Assembly (NCBI GenBank): GCA_024529925.1
Contig: JAFEUB010000778.1
Location: forward strand, 535,001-599,000
Source of the DNA: Ophthalmolycus amberensis
Taxonomy: Eukaryota > Chordata > Actinopteri > Perciformes > Zoarcidae
Direction: 5' to 3'
DNA: 64,000 bases
The stretch's first letter is position 1; each line of letters begins with the position of its first letter. A program made the position numbers and the translations under genes. The notes under the pieces were generated by a model, which did no database searches, had not been told where the DNA came from, and saw only the letters and a list, made by a program, of their open reading frames with translations. Positions 13,141 through 27,481 of the stretch are shown here, piece by piece.

Positions 13141-15734
13141 ATGTTGGAGTCGACCTGCTTTGGAACCGGCTCAGCGCGCGGCCGACAGATGGAAGGGAAT
13201 GCCATGTGCTGAGAGAAGGCGACGCAATCCTTCACAGCTGTCCGACTGGACCAGGGTGTGCAAAAATAGCAGGGCGGGGCCCAGAAGAGCTCATGGTGGG
13301 TATGTGGAATGAGGAGTAAACATTCTCATCGCTCACTTTCTGGCCCGGGCTCGCTCGGCGCTGTAGCCGTGGCGGTTGATTAGACAGCCCTCTGAACACT
13401 TCCACACAGGTGGGAGGTGGGACTGCTGACCTCCTACCTGAGCACCTCAGCGATTCCACATTATCTGTTATTTAGGCACCATCTGTAACCTCTATTTCGT
13501 GGCCAGCAGTGGTGCCCCGGCAGCCTGTCCTCCTTTTCACAGAGCTATTCACAATAAAAATAAAAAAACGGAACTTTGAGTACAGGCTGTGGAGGATAAT
13601 ACCAGCTGGCCTTCAATTGTACGGAACTACAGAAAGAGGATTTAGTATTTAGGGTAGGAACCACATAATTACTTATTGGAGGTTTGAGACAGGGTTCACA
13701 GATGCAACTATCTATATTTATTTTAAACATATTATGAAGCATATCAAACATATATTTAAGCATTTGTGGGGACAGAAATGACATGACGACATGTGTTTTA
13801 AATTTGGATTCATACCAACATACAGCAGGTAATGAACACAATACTGTACAGCAGCCCGCTCTCATAACTATACCAATCCACCATATAAAACATGAACATT
13901 CACTATAATGGATTACAAGGTATCAAAGGAATTTCAAATGGATGGAAACCAACATCTGCCTGCCTGCTGACACATTCTAGTAGCAGGAATAACAGTTAGT
14001 GTGATTTATAGATGAGTCAGCCATCAGGGCCTTGAAACAATGCACTTGCCATCCTTCTCAAAACAAGCCTTTTCACACATTCTCTAGGCTGTACCCTCTC
14101 TGCAATTATCCCGTCTGCCAGCCCACCCCGAAACTTAAAGTGCACGCCGACGTGACGTGATACGGTCCTGAAAGAAAGCCGTCAATCCTGCCTCAGGATG
14201 ACAGCGAGCAGCGATGCCAGGGGCGCGTGATCAGCAGTCAATTAGAATTGCATCTGTAAACTTGCTCGTGCGCATCACTCAACAGAAGGTCGCTTACTCA
14301 CGACACAGAATTATGGTGCAAAGAAATGTTGTTGCAGTCAAATGTAATCAATCGGAACCACAATTTGGTACTCAGGTGAAATCTCAAACCAAACAACACG
14401 TTCAACATATGATTCCACGGTTGTGTGAGAGTGAGTCACTGCAGAATTAAATGCGGATTTTAAAAGGTGATACTCCTATCCTGGGCACAGTGGGTATTAA
14501 CTGCTTTTCCCCCCGTCGTCTCCATCAGCCTCTCTCTCTCTTTTCTCTCATGTCTCCTCATCTTGTTCTTGTATCTCTTCCCTTGCCAACGCTGAGCTCG
14601 GATTGACGGCCATTTTGTTTTTTTGTCCGTCTCGGGGAAGAAAGTAAACACATGTAGGCTATAAGTAAACACATGTAGGGTATATACTGAATTATTTTTA
14701 GTCAGAAAACACTGAGGTCCAGACCTCCGTGACCTCAATGGTGGGTATGGCCATGCTACCCAGCTCTAATGTTACTTGTATAACAGTAGAGGCTGAGGCA
14801 ACTTCCTTGTACTTTTACACATACTTGGCCAATAAAACAGACTGTGATATATTCATGATTTGTATCAAAGACTCACAACACAAATGACAAAGAAAAGATG
14901 CATCTTGTTTTGGTTGAATTCGTCCGGGCTTTGAGAGATCTTCTGTGTTTCTCCAAATCAAAACAGTCGGAATGTTATACAGGGCATTCAAGAACCACGT
15001 TAGTGTCCTAAAGTAATGTTTCACCACTTGCTGTCTTGATTAAAATGGCAATACGCAATAGCACATGTCATGTTGGGGCTTGTTAAACTAATGTGTAAAT
15101 AATTAGAAATGGGCAGTTAAGCCACTTAATGAAATGAAGCTAAGATTGTATTTTACACACATTTCTGTCAATAGCTGTCAAGATACCAGTGTTTGGTATT
15201 TTTGGTGACCTGGCTCATTAAAAGTAACAATAATACATTTTAGAAACCCCAGTATGGTCCTGTGAAATGCTCGTTTTTCATGTTTCCAAATACTACGCCT
15301 GGGTGTGCTCCTGACGGGAAGCAGAGTTTAAAATAGCCTTCATGTGGTCCTGTGAGGGCTTCATGCAATCCAAGCTGTGAGTAGACCGTGATAAATCCTC
15401 AGCTGAAACCTTAGTGCAAGGAGCAAAGCTCCATCATGGATCACCTCATGGAGCACGAGGTTGACACTGGATACTCCCCGTGGAGAGGACCCTGGACCCT
15501 GGGACAGTGGGTTTAGCGGGCTGATGGGGCCCCTTTCTTTTGAATAAACGCACAGTGGCGGACGACCGGCAGCAGACGGGAGCGTTTAAGGAGGGACCCG
15601 TGCGGCGAGGGCCTTGGACGGAGTCCAGAGCCTCTTGCTGAGCAGCTTAATCACAACCAGATTTGGAAATTTAAGATGAAAACAAAACTGGGGAAGCTTG
15701 TAAAATTCATGAGGTCTTTGGAAGGTGAAACTAC

Positions 15735-15737
<3 letters not shown>

Positions 15738-15792
<55 letters not shown>
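15738..15792. repeat. (TG)n microsatellite, 55 bp
   Basis: Perfect TG array of about 27 units, likely highly polymorphic. It creates artificial Cys-Val open frames across it, which are not genes. Confidence 0.97.
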
Positions 15793-15793
<1 letters not shown>

Positions 15794-18700
15794 TCCTACA
15801 CTACACTTCATTATCTGCAACATTATCACAAGAAAGTCATTACAGTCACATCCTATATCCTACCCTGGCTGTCATGTTTACAACGTACCCAGTCATGACA
15901 GACATGCTGACAGTTTCATTTCAGCATTATTCACCCCCCGTGTCATTGCCATATGTTGGCATGTAGCCAGTATTCTCATCTTGTGGGAATTTCACTCACT
16001 CACAGTGTACACTACTAATTTCTATTAATGAATGTGCTTTATAAGAATCGTTGCCAGGATTATTTTCCCTGGCAGCTTTCTTTATCAATGGGGGGAGTGC
16101 AACGTTTATTAACCAGGAGGTTGATGCAGACTGGATTCACAGCCTTAAGGACTGTGTTGTTAGGTTTAGTGCCGAAACGTAAATAGTCAAAATACTTAGA
16201 TTAGCTCAGGTTTTCCTTCCTAAATTCTTAAAAGAAATAGCTGATTGTTTATCAAATGAACGGATTAATCTTGTGGTTTATAAAATGTTTAAAACAATTA
16301 TTGTGAAAATGTTTTTACAATTTCGTCAAAGCTCAAGGTGACATATTTAAAATGTTTTCTTTTTGAGTTTTTGTATTCTGTACTCAAAAGATGACTTACA
16401 ATAACACATTTAATATCAAAATAGTTGATGTTTAATTCACTGTAAGTCAATTAACAGCTATTTGATCCGTTTTGATTGACAGTTGCGTTGCAACGTGCTG
16501 TAATGTTGCTTTATTCCGATTGGTTCACATATGAACGAGACATCACCTTTCTGAGCACAGACTAAACTAGCACAGACGAAGATCTCTAATGTGAAGTAAC
16601 AAAAAGCATTTAACTCTGGCAAAACAAGTGAATAGGCGTGTAGGACCCCATCGCTCATAGTGACAAGCTGAATGAGAAGGTGTATTTGCTGGGCATTTAA
16701 AGCCTTCTGGTAATAAAAGTAGGCTATTGTCTACATTTGTCTTGAGAGTAGTGGTAGTTCCACAGAGTGCATCATTTCGGGAAAATCTGCCCTCATCTTT
16801 AGAATACAAGAGCAAACGTTGGCCTGATGTTGGCAGTGGGAAAGTTCAGAACACAAACTTTCGGACCGTAGACCATGAATAATAATAGCAAAGTTAATGG
16901 AAATCTGAGTTCTCGAGATAGCTTTTACGAAGGCATCTGGCTTCGGACCACAGATGTGGATCGACAGACGGCTGACAGGCCGACCACAATCACGATCTTT
17001 AAGGCCCACCAGTAAAAGGGCAAATTGGCCTTCAGCAACAGCCATATAAATAATGGCTTTCTATCCTTTCCAAAAGACAGAGTCACCTTGGATTTTGTTA
17101 CCCCTCTTTTTTTTACACAAAGTTCCCCCCTAAGGGCTGATTAACTGGTATAGTAAAAGTACCCGGGTGACTCACCTATTGAAGAAGACATGAGAAGAAG
17201 CCACCAAGGGATCCGAAGGAGCAGAGAAGAAAGACAGAAAAAAAGAGAGATTGGTTACATTGTAAACAAATTTCAAACGGTACATTCAAGTCACAAAGTC
17301 ACACATGAGAAACCTTGCTAGATGCAAGGTGAATAACGCCAAGATGCCTTTGAGCAGAACAGCTTTACAAACACTGCGTTTCCTAAAGAGAGAACAAAAT
17401 AAACACAAAGCTATTTTCAGCTGACCTTTAAATAAAGTCAACGTGTGAGAGAACCGCAGCCTGTTCCTCCCTCTTCACCACTCTGTACATTTTTTTGCGT
17501 TAATGTTAATGACGCACCAGAAAAAGACGTGGTGGAGTAACGCATTGTTAGGAAGGTGTGCCCTTTCCAAACTAACTTTTTAAGGGTGCGATGTCAGAGC
17601 TGCAGTGTTTTTCCCAACATGTAAATCCCTGCAGCGCGGCGTAGTACTGTTTGCTTGTTTTAATTCAAGTCAGCTCAAACGATTAACACCGTCTCAGGTT
17701 ACTTGGCAACCTTTTACTCCTGAGGCCGGGCTATAATCGGGGCGGCGTTAGGGGCATTACATACACATATTCGTTCCATCTGTCTAAGTTGGGTGGCTCA
17801 TTGTTTCTCAGCTGCCAACTGTAAACACTGTCGAGATGAGTCTGAAAAGACTACATCTCCTTCAGACACAACTGAAGTCTTTTTTATTTGGACTGCACAC
17901 ATACTGTCGAGGCTGTATAGAAGGCTAAATCTGACCACAAAAAAGGCGAGTGGAGTTTCTGTTCATTTCCCCATTCATGGAATACAATCAAACAGCCACA
18001 GTTATTTTTCATCAGCAAAATACCTTTTCTCTGTATTGTTAAGAGATATATTAGTCAATAGCTCTCTCCCCTTTTCACTCAAATTTCCTTTCGTCACAAT
18101 CAACATAAAAACACTTCCTCATTCGTGCCCGTTAATAGCCAGCAAATTGCGTCTATTTTCAAGACTGAAAAGGCGTCGGAGAGAGAATGCCAAGGTCAAC
18201 TTATTAATCTACCTGAAGAAAAGCCCCAGTGTCCTTTTACCTTCCCAAAGTGGTAATGATCTCGGCCCTCTCGAGTGCGCAAGAATAATTGGGGCAGACA
18301 AAGGGCAAAATAGAGAGGCAAAAGTAACTTTGAAGAGATAGGAGTGTAAGCAAAAGGATGAAAAGGTCAGCAATATTCAAAAGTGAAATGTCTCAAGAGT
18401 CCGCCCTCAGTTTTGACTCCACGTTTGCAGCATCACTTGGCAGCATCCTGGAAATAGCATTTCGAGATAACGTCTATCAACAATTTGATCTGCACAGCCC
18501 CTCTTCACCCTCCAAAATGATATTCTTGTAAAAAGTCAGATAACTGTGGAAATGGAAGGGTGCCATACAGAGACCCCCACCACTGCCTGTGGTGTGATGG
18601 CCTTGAGTGAGTCAGGTTAAGAACCACTGGTACAGAGCATATGAGTGTGCTCTGTTCATTTAAATGTGAAAGTGCATTAAAAATAGTGTGTCCCTTCCTA

Positions 18701-21400
18701 AAATCAATGAATTATTGTGAAAAATAATTGCGGGGAGTCATCTCTGCTGTTTGAAAGAGCCTAACGCTCATTCTCAGGTTGCCCAGTCTATACTTTCACA
18801 GCTGGCAAAGTCATGTGCGGACTCTTGTGAAACTGAGATCTGACTGTTTACAGATTGTCTGTCAGTGCACATAAATAAAATCAGGGAATATTCCTGGAAT
18901 TTGCCCAGCCTTTTGGGAAAATCGACAGCTTGACAAAGTAGAGTGTTGTAAGTAACTGCGGTTGGTGTGCGGCCTAAGAATTGTTTGTACTTATCTAAGC
19001 AGCCAAATATAAATCTAACGTTGTTAGAATCTGTTTACAAAGTCTGTGCTCAAGTCATGAAAACAGGGAACCACTTGTGCGTTGTTTCATTTAGTAACTG
19101 TGATCTTTTGTAATGCAACAGGAGAGGAGCAACTGGGATAGCAGTTTACAGCGCAATGAAGAATGCTATTAAATTGCTATTGCTGAAAAAAATCCAATAA
19201 TATCAAAAATGGTGTTTGATACGATGTGAAACTTATGGATTATGACAATGGACCAGCAGTGGTGGCTTAACAATATCTTGCAACTGTAAAGCGACTGGAT
19301 CATATGGACTGGATCTGGAGGCTCCATTGACCATAAAATTATCTTTCAATGCATTCAGGTTTGAACATGCATTATGTCATTCACTAGCTGAGTGATCTTG
19401 TGAAAATGTTGCCAATAGTAAGGACAAATTAATGAGTCTGGTTGTTCTCTTAATTTATGTGTTTTGCCAGTACATTCGTCAGAGCTCATACGCTGTTATC
19501 AGCTGGTCAGTTTGCCAGCATGAAGACGAGCTGCTGCCAGCTCTTGTCATGAACACGAAGTGTGTGTTTACAGCAACTGGTCATGGGTCAGCTCTGCCTG
19601 CCTTAGTTGGACATTGCCAGCAGATAACTCAAAAAGGTATGGATCTGCTTTTACAACAAAACAAAAAAAAAGGGCCTTTGGCTGTTTGCTTTGTGATTTG
19701 GAGGATTCACCACCGTGTCTGCTCCGTGTGCGGTGACGTCCAAGCTGACTGCTGAAAACAAGCACAACGGAGCCGAGAGTGTGCCAGTGGCAGAGCACAC
19801 GGGCACAGATAACAAGCTTAAGTGCTCGCCAGTATTAAGACCACAAACTTTTTTCATTTCTTTTCCCTCCAGACTCTTCCAACAAAGCCACCGAATTAGT
19901 GCCAAACTGCTCCCAGTCAAGGTCTGACTAGAGACCACTAAGTAACCCGACATTTCAAGACTTACTCATTGCATCTGTACTGTTTCAGAAGCCTGACTTG
20001 ATCTATTTTCACAAAGGCATTCAGGTTTGTTTGGCACATGACATGCCAAACTTTGGGCGCTGCATGATGGGGTTGAAGCCCTGCATCCAGGTAGTGCTCG
20101 TGTATCAACAAGGACGTGCAAACAGTAACTATTGCATGTCCAATACTGTGCCTAAACACTGTTCTCCACCTTACCTCGGCACCCTGTGAATATATGCAAG
20201 GCCAGCAAGTCAACCTGCCCTCAATTTGTCTCTCGCGGTGTGTTTGAAGGACGTGGTAGGGTTGTACAAAAACTGGCACTCTTAAGTCCAAATAGTGGAG
20301 GGTTGGAAATCAATAGGACGTCAGAGAGAAGTCACATCAGCCTCTGGCCTAATAACAGGCCAGACTGCGGGAGAAGCGAGGAAGCAGCGATAAGTGATGC
20401 TGCTTTGCGTCTGATGTCTCGGCTTGAAAAGAAGCCCATGAGTCAGACATGTGAGAGTTGTCAGTGGGGAAGGGAGAGCTAAGAGATCTCGAGAAAAAGT
20501 GCTCAGGAAACAGCACGTCATTAAATGTTGATGCGACTCAATGGTAAACTGACAAATGCTAAATGTTGTTTATACCTTCAGTTGGAGGAGGACACCAGAG
20601 CTTTACACAAGCCAGCCTGCTACTTCCTGTTATCCTTCATTAACACGTCAGTGTGTCTCAATGCTCCCACTTACTGTATGCACCAAGCTCCAGTCATTAA
20701 TTTCATGGTCAGTGTCATCAAAATCAACGGTTATATGCGGCTTTAATTGTTGACACAATACTTTAAGACTACATGGCTGAATATCAAATTACTACATACA
20801 ATGCCAATGCTACTAGCGATAACACCAGTCCTGCTGCTCTGCGGGCTATACACAACTGTCATGGAGTTGCAGTGCGAACAGTGTGAAACTACACAAGAAC
20901 GCATCTAATTAATTCGTTGAGCATGTCGGGTTTTTTTTATGAATGTTTCACATTCAATCAAATCTAACGATCAGTTTTTATGCAGAGAGGACAATTTGCG
21001 ACGCTAAAATTATAGATGTAATTATCAAAACAGTTGCAAACACAGTCAATCAACTTCTCTTCTAATGAGCTTGTTGCTATAACTCAGGAGGAGACAGTGG
21101 AGTCTGTCAAACAACCATGCTGAGTTTTCTAACAACAAGCCAGGTCTGAGTTTCTGGGAAATGAGGATTTTGAATTTTCTTTCTTTATAGGGGAAGCACA
21201 TATTGACTATTACGTAGCTCACCCCATTTTTTTAAAATCACCATAAATGTGTTGCATTACCACAGCATCACTAGCTCTTTAAAAGTTGTTTTTACTATCA
21301 GAGAAAGAATCATAACAAACATATATTCTGTTAATCTGATCTCTAACCGCTGACTGTGTTTCTAATGTATGTAGTCATGCTGAACAACGAATGTGACCCG
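15793..21400. other. Intronic sequence without recognised genes
   Basis: The longest open frame of the window (plus 17793-18341, 182 codons) lies here. It has no recognisable domain, ends in a low-complexity basic stretch and is of a length expected by chance in 64 kb. No repeats were recognised with confidence. Confidence 0.45.
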
Positions 21401-21890
21401 AGTATCAAAAACTTGGCGCTTGGCTTTAAAAAAGGTGCAAGCTGGCAGCTGGCGGCTCACAGCTAACAGCGCTAACAACGAGGAAGGTGCTGGCACAGCT
21501 AATAGTGTTTACCTGAGGGGGGCCCCAGAGGGTGGTTGCTGCGCTTCCGCGACTGAAAGCATTCGCGGCCGTCCCTCCCATGTCAATAAAGCAAGGAGAA
21601 GCTTAGTTAACAGCAAAACACAGAGGGAGAGCAACTTCAGTCTCTGCTCGGGTAGACATTAGTCCGCTATACCTCTACATAGTTGTTTGCTGCTCTATCA
21701 ATGCTGTGACTGTTAAACACAGCTCTTTTAAAGTGAAACAGTACTATTTGCATTTAGAGGTGTGAATCTTCACTGGCCTCTTGATTCGATTACCATTCAT
21801 CTCTCAACGACACTAATTCACAACAGTTCCCAAAGCATTTTAATGCATCCAACGCACCTCACAATTTCCCACACCGGTGCACATGGCTAT
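21401..21890. mobile_element. Probable degraded DNA-transposon-type interspersed repeat
   Basis: A GC-rich patch (21401-21660, with CTAACAGCGCTAACAACG and CGCGGCCGTCC strings) is followed by GAGGTGTGAATCTTCACTGG at 21757-21776 and GTGCACATGGCTATG near 21878. I recall these strings from dispersed fish repeats, probably of hAT type, with a diagnostic TGTGAATCTTCACTGG segment. No transposase remnant is readable. Family and borders are uncertain. The alternative is a local CpG-rich regulatory patch beside an unrelated short repeat. Confidence 0.42.
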
Positions 21891-22868
21891 GCAAGCAGTC
21901 AGATATATGCTATATGCTGCTCTTTGGGAGAGGATCTCCCCTGTAGTTCTCGTGTATTTGCACCGTTAGATCCCTCTCCAACCTCAAGCCCTCAAGGGGA
22001 TTATGGAAATGCAATTATTTTTTATCAATATGACAGCGTAATCAACTCATACCCAGGCAATCTCATTATACCCCGGACAGCCAGATGCATAATCGGAACC
22101 TCTATTATCTCTACCGCTGTCTTTTGTCCTGTACGCCAGCGAATTCAATTGTAACGTCATTAGTGGCTTTTATAGGGGCAATGACCCCTGTGTCTTCCCA
22201 TAAAAGATCTGAAGATCCAACGGGCGAGCTTATCTTCTACATTAGGACAAGCACCACAAAAGGTCAAGACACAGATAGCTCTCAGAAGTGTAAGTTGGAG
22301 AAAAGGAGGTCTGAGATATTCCATTTTAGTCAATGCAGTAGATCAAATGTGCAAAAACACAACAAGAGCCAAACCAGTGTCAGATTTGTAATTTTCCAAA
22401 TTAAACAAGCCACAGAGGTAACAGCGCCACTTCTGAAATGTCATTGCAAAAGTTTCTGAACAGATTCTACCACGCTTTAGTTGAAGCTGTGGAAGAAATC
22501 CAAAAATCGTTTGCAAAGATCTACAGTTATTTTATTTTCCATTACAGTTCCATCGACGAGATAGCATGCCTTTGTGTTGTGGCACCACGAGAGCAGCACA
22601 CGCTCCTCTCCTGCATCGCCGCCGGGCCGTCATTTCCCGATAGGACTGAATCGGGGGAGAGACGCCGTGTATTGTAAGCAATGAACAATAGCACTGCTGC
22701 CCAGTGGAAACAGAAATCCGCTCAAATGTTCAGCACCAGAGGAATTCAATAGGAGAAAACATCTTGCTGTGTACCAGAACATATTGTAAAAAAAGTGTGC
22801 ACCCTCAGCGGAACGTGTCCAACACTAATATGACACACCACGTAGAGTGTATTTTTGTTAGGATGAAT

Positions 22869-23073
22869 GCTGAAACAATTGGTCTATTAATTGGTTAGTT
22901 GATTGACAGAGAATTGCTACAAAAATAAATTCACCAAAAATGCCAAATATCCTGTGTTTCCATCCTCTGAAATGTGAGTATGTGGCACATTACTCTGTTA
23001 TATATGATTGAAATTGAATATCATTGGGTTTTAGACTGTTTCACTCGAGCCCTGGAGGTTTGTAATGGGCACA
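22869..23073 (+). mobile_element. Decayed non-autonomous DNA element (GCTGAAACAATT family)
   Basis: It starts with GCTGAAACAATTGGTC, then has a diverged GTTAGTTGATTGACAGA segment, AAAATGCCAAATATCCTG, TTGAATATCATTGGGTTTTAG and GCCCTGGAGG. This order matches a repeat very common in acanthomorph fish that I recall as starting GCTGAAACAATTAGTCGATTAATCG. The copy is heavily diverged and its far end is missing, so it is old. The superfamily assignment is not secure. Confidence 0.6.
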
Positions 23074-26000
23074 GACTTCTGCAAAAACATGAGGAAATAT
23101 TTTAGGTCCTACTTGAGTCGTTCACCAAAATAAAGTCTCTATTTGGTGAAGACTTATCGTAAGATTATACAATACTTAGTTTTAAATACCTAGTAATTCA
23201 TAGCATTACCTTCAGACACAAATGTGCTTCGCTTTAATGCAAGCTGTCGTTTTCTTTTACAAGTACAAACATTCGTGTTTGAATTGTGTTCCATAATAAG
23301 ATACGAGTAAAATCTATTTCTAAAAAGCAATAATCTCCAGCAGTTTTCACAAATATTGAGGTAGCAGGACAGAGCCTGGGATGTTCTCGATGTTAGCTGA
23401 CACCGTTGAAATCTGCTGTTTGTCTGCTGGCTTTATTATGGAAGTTACAGGATGTTGAGGAAATGAACAAAGTACGAAAATAAACATCACTGGTTTCAGA
23501 TGTGGGGAATATTTAGAAGGCAAAGGGAAATGAATGTTTTTGTTGTTTGATAAAAGTTGACACAAACTCAGCGGAGTTCCACGTGAGAGCTGAGAACAAC
23601 ACGGTCTAAATAACAAAAGGAGAGCGGCAACATGCTACATCACCACTTGTTGTCAAGAGCAAAAACAAATGCTCTTCGTCAAAGCCACCTTCACAATCAA
23701 TCTGAGTTGCTCTGACCCTTCCCGCCCAAAGAAACATATCCCTGTGGGGGGGAAGACAGGAAATAGTTGTGATTCTCATCAGTAACCTGTCAGGAGCCAG
23801 TGACTGATGGCTTCTGAACCACGATTTAATATCATTTCCAATACACCCGTCACATTTAATGGCATGACGCTCTAAAGGTACACACAGGGGGCGTTGTTAC
23901 AACTGGTTTCACCGTGACAAACGGCTTGATACCACTGCTGGAGCTGGAAATGTAAACAGCAATGATCATTTCAGCGGCACAGTGATGGAAAAATATGACA
24001 AGACCAGAAGTTTTTTTTTTGTCTTAATCCCAGTGGAGTGTCAGAGTAACTTTTCTCTTTCCCAAAATTCCCTCGTGCCTTCCAGAATAAGTCGCGTCTA
24101 TCAGAAAACTTTGTCACTGTGGAAGTTTTATCCTAAGGAAGCGATCCCACGAGACCTGTTCAGTGTAGTTTAAACAAACATTTTCCCTTTTTGGTTTGGT
24201 GTCTTTGAGGCTGGTGTGGATTCTGTCATTCGAACTCTGAAGCGGACAAAACAACTTCTGTCAAATGTATGCTGTTCATTTGGTTCTGGTGGGAACTCAA
24301 GGGAGTGATCTCCTGGGCAATCTATATAATTATGCAAGATCATTTCAGATACATCAGAAAGTGAAAACGAGGTTAAAAAGAGATCGTATTTTTGCCGTTC
24401 CTCATTAAAAACTTGTTTCAACCAGTCTCTCATTATTTATGACACACGTGGTCGGGCTGCAGTCTTAACTAATAAACAACTTTTTATTTGAGACCTGGCA
24501 AATCAGGACAGTGAATGATAACTGCTGAAAACATCTGCAACTTTTTTAGAAGTTATGATAAAAACAGGTACACGTTTGAAGGATATTTTCCAAGTGAAAA
24601 TTGAATTGCTTGTGTATGCCTCTGTCTCTTGGAAACACTGTTGTAGGTAATTTTTGTTTTGCTTCCGAACCACTTATTGACAGAAAGATTTCGCTGCAGT
24701 AATTTCTTCATCTTTCCACGCTGCCTTAAGCCTCTCGCAATATCTATCCATCTGGTACACAACAACGCTTGGGTCCCTTGGCTTATCATTTCTAAACTAA
24801 CTCATGCCTTCTACCTCATACGCAGACTTAATCACAACCTTGCTTTCTTCCTTTCCAGCTGGCCAGTAAACAGAGAGAGCTTCCTGCCAGCCTGCAAAGC
24901 TTTGACAGCTCACAAAACCCTCTAAAACTCACCCAATCTCCAGCAAAGATGCACATTTGCAATGATTGGATAGGGACTCCACATAATACTGGTGGCTGTG
25001 GCAGGGTTTCGTCAGTCTGCTTTGTCCTGGTATATGTCCAATCAATGTCTAGAAACTTACATTTAAGATTAAGATTACTGCCTTGTTCCTAACTATTTTG
25101 GCATTTTGCCTTTATTGGAGCGCCAAAACGGTTGTTACATTGCTTAATTAATCCAAACTTTTTTTTTCAAGCAAAAATGTCAACGATACAAATGTTCCAG
25201 CGCCTCAAATTTGAGCATTTATTGATTTTCTCTGTGACTGTTAATGGAGTATCATTAAGTTAAGAGTTGGACGGACAAAAATCGAGTTCACTGATATAAG
25301 ATATAGTATAAAATATGTATGAGCTCCAGCTCCCTTAGTATCTGTGTCACCTCTTCAGAGATGTAAGGCCGAATCCAACTACTTACAACCTACAGTATGT
25401 GCTCTTTCTCCCAACACAGTGAATCAGCAATCTTCTGGAAATGTGTCGTTGGTAGCAGTCAAACCTAATAATTATTGCGAGCTCTGAGCACACTTCTTGT
25501 GGCGAAAAGTGGGCTCCGGTTGAAAAGCAGCGGCACTTGTGATGAGGTCCTGCCCTCCTTTTGTCTCAATTGCTCGCAGATGTTCCTCGTCTCAGATCCC
25601 ACAATCCAACATACTGTAAATAAAAGGGCTGGCTGGACACGAAGCAGTAAATCTGAAACATACTACCGGATTGTCAATAGAGCCCGAAGCCCCGAGGCGG
25701 GCGGTGCCAAAGACAACACGCGCCATTTGATTTAACATTTGCAGTGAGCTGTCGCACTCCGCGGCTTAGCAGCCACTTGTGCTGCTGAAAGGGGATTTGC
25801 AGTTGTATGGGCAGCATGATGCATGAGAGCAGAAGCTAATTAATGATAAATTAACTCAAGTAAAATGTTATGTTGTTAGCTCACAATAAATCTCTTTACA
25901 TTTTGTTTGTGACGAGATGTATCAAAGCTCAAAGTAGCTGCCGGGTTCTCTCACCCTGTGCTGCCTGAATTTGACCGTGGCCTGAGCTTGCCTTGCGTTC

Positions 26001-27454
26001 AGTGATAATAATTTCAAAAAAGATAATAATTTAAAAAAAAGAAAGTGAGACCCAGGCTTACTTCTGTTTCAGTGCATTTCACAACAGCAGCTCCTCCAAG
26101 TTACTGTATCACATAGCCTTGAAATCCTTCGAAAGATAAGTTATGCTTCGCACAAAGCGTTTAGCCATTGTGACTAAGAATGTCACATCAGGACACAGAT
26201 CTCCAAATAAAAAAAGTTGAAAAAGTGCCAGCCATTGAGGAACTGAAGAGCATGATGTACCATACTCTTGATTAAAAGATACATGCATTCAGTTTCGCAA
26301 ATGTGTGACTTAAAGATAGCAACATTCATCTTTAGCTTTGACAACTTGTTCAGACGCAGATATTACAACATAAATACATTTTTGGCACAGCGAATAATGG
26401 GCCAGTGGCATCAACACTAAAATCAGCTCCACAGCACTGTTCACGAAACGCTAATAGAAGTAGGGCATGGCTGACAGTTCTTTGGCTCTGACTTGAAGCC
26501 CTAGTAAAAAGAAACAATTAATGGACTAGTAATGAGAGGAATAGAACCTTTTTTAAGTGGCAGAGATAATGGGGCTGTTCATAAAGCCTGACGAATGCGG
26601 CCCAGCCATTGAGAAAAGGTGAGCCAGAGCAAGTAACAATAAGTGAGAATTGTATTTAATAAGTTATAGTGACACCTTTTACTTACACCGGGTTATTATG
26701 GAACTTCAGTCACTTCTGATTTTGTTGTGTTGACATGCTTATTGACAACCAAAATCACCACGACCACTGTTCACAAATGCCCTGCATGTTGAAACATATA
26801 GTTACAGTCGTAATAGTATTGCTATTTCTGATCCAGGTATTTTCAAATATGAATAAATAATAATGTAAAAAACAAAAATCACCAAAATGTCATCAGACTT
26901 TTAAAAATTACTTGGAATCAGTTGCAGCTAGATTCACCTCTTGAGGCTTGAAACCCATTTGCCACCAGAGAAGTCAGCCTGAGCCCAGATAATTGTGTTT
27001 AGAGCACAAGAAAAAAAAAAAACATTTTTGTCCAACAACTGTGAATTTCCCAGGATTGCAAATATTTCCATAAACATAACCGTCCCTGGAAACACTGTTC
27101 TTATAAAAGGCAGGCTTAATCCCAATATCACAATTATGATATGAGAGTCATTTTTTATGATTATAGCACTCATTAAATCCATTTAAAGGCAAAAGTTGCT
27201 ATACTCCCATCGCAACCTTGGTTCTTTATTGGTTGCATTTTGTTTGCTCAGCATCTCATCAGTGTGTGAAAGCCTTTCCCATTATAGGTTGGTATCTACT
27301 GTGGGTGTTAACTGGGTTGGTGCTGTTGGGGCCTGTCTAAGCAACGCTGCAAATTGACAAGGGGCCAGTTCAGCCCCCTGGTAGAACCCTGCCCTGATTA
27401 ATTAGAGCCATAGAAGATGGAAAAAAGATCTGGAGCTTAGTGCTCCTGTAATCC
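23074..27454. other. Intronic sequence without recognised genes
   Basis: AT-rich unique-looking DNA. Open frames are short and lack motifs. No repeat was recognised. Confidence 0.45.
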
Positions 27455-27481
27455 CTCTCTCTCTCTCTCTCTCTCTCTCTC
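27455..27481. repeat. (CT)n microsatellite
   Basis: About 13 perfect CT units ending in CCAGAG. Confidence 0.95.

Larger units (their letters stand above)
8043..15737. other. Intronic sequence without recognised genes
   Basis: It contains a C17 run (9556-9572) and a G13 run (13128-13140). The stretch 13020-13470 is more GC- and CpG-rich than its surroundings (for example CAGCGCGCGGCCGAC near 13171 and GGGCTCGCTCGGCGCTG near 13347) but shows no coding motif; it could be a regulatory patch. The 129-codon plus frame at 8933-9322 has no recognised domain. Confidence 0.45.

Noticed and set aside
15436..15516. 26-codon small ORF starting MDHLMEHEVD
   Set aside because: Reads plausibly with several acidic and aromatic residues, but has no promoter, splice or conservation evidence.
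15676..16028. Cys-Val-rich open frames
   Set aside because: Artefacts of the (TG)n array at 15738-15792.
17793..18341. 182-codon plus-strand open frame
   Set aside because: Longest frame in the window, but such a length is expected about once by chance in 64 kb on six frames. No domain, no codon bias evident, and mixed low-complexity Lys/Arg content.
18615..18629. GGTTAAGAACCACTG, resembling a Charlie/hAT terminal repeat
   Set aside because: Only 15 bases match; no partner end or flanking duplication was found.
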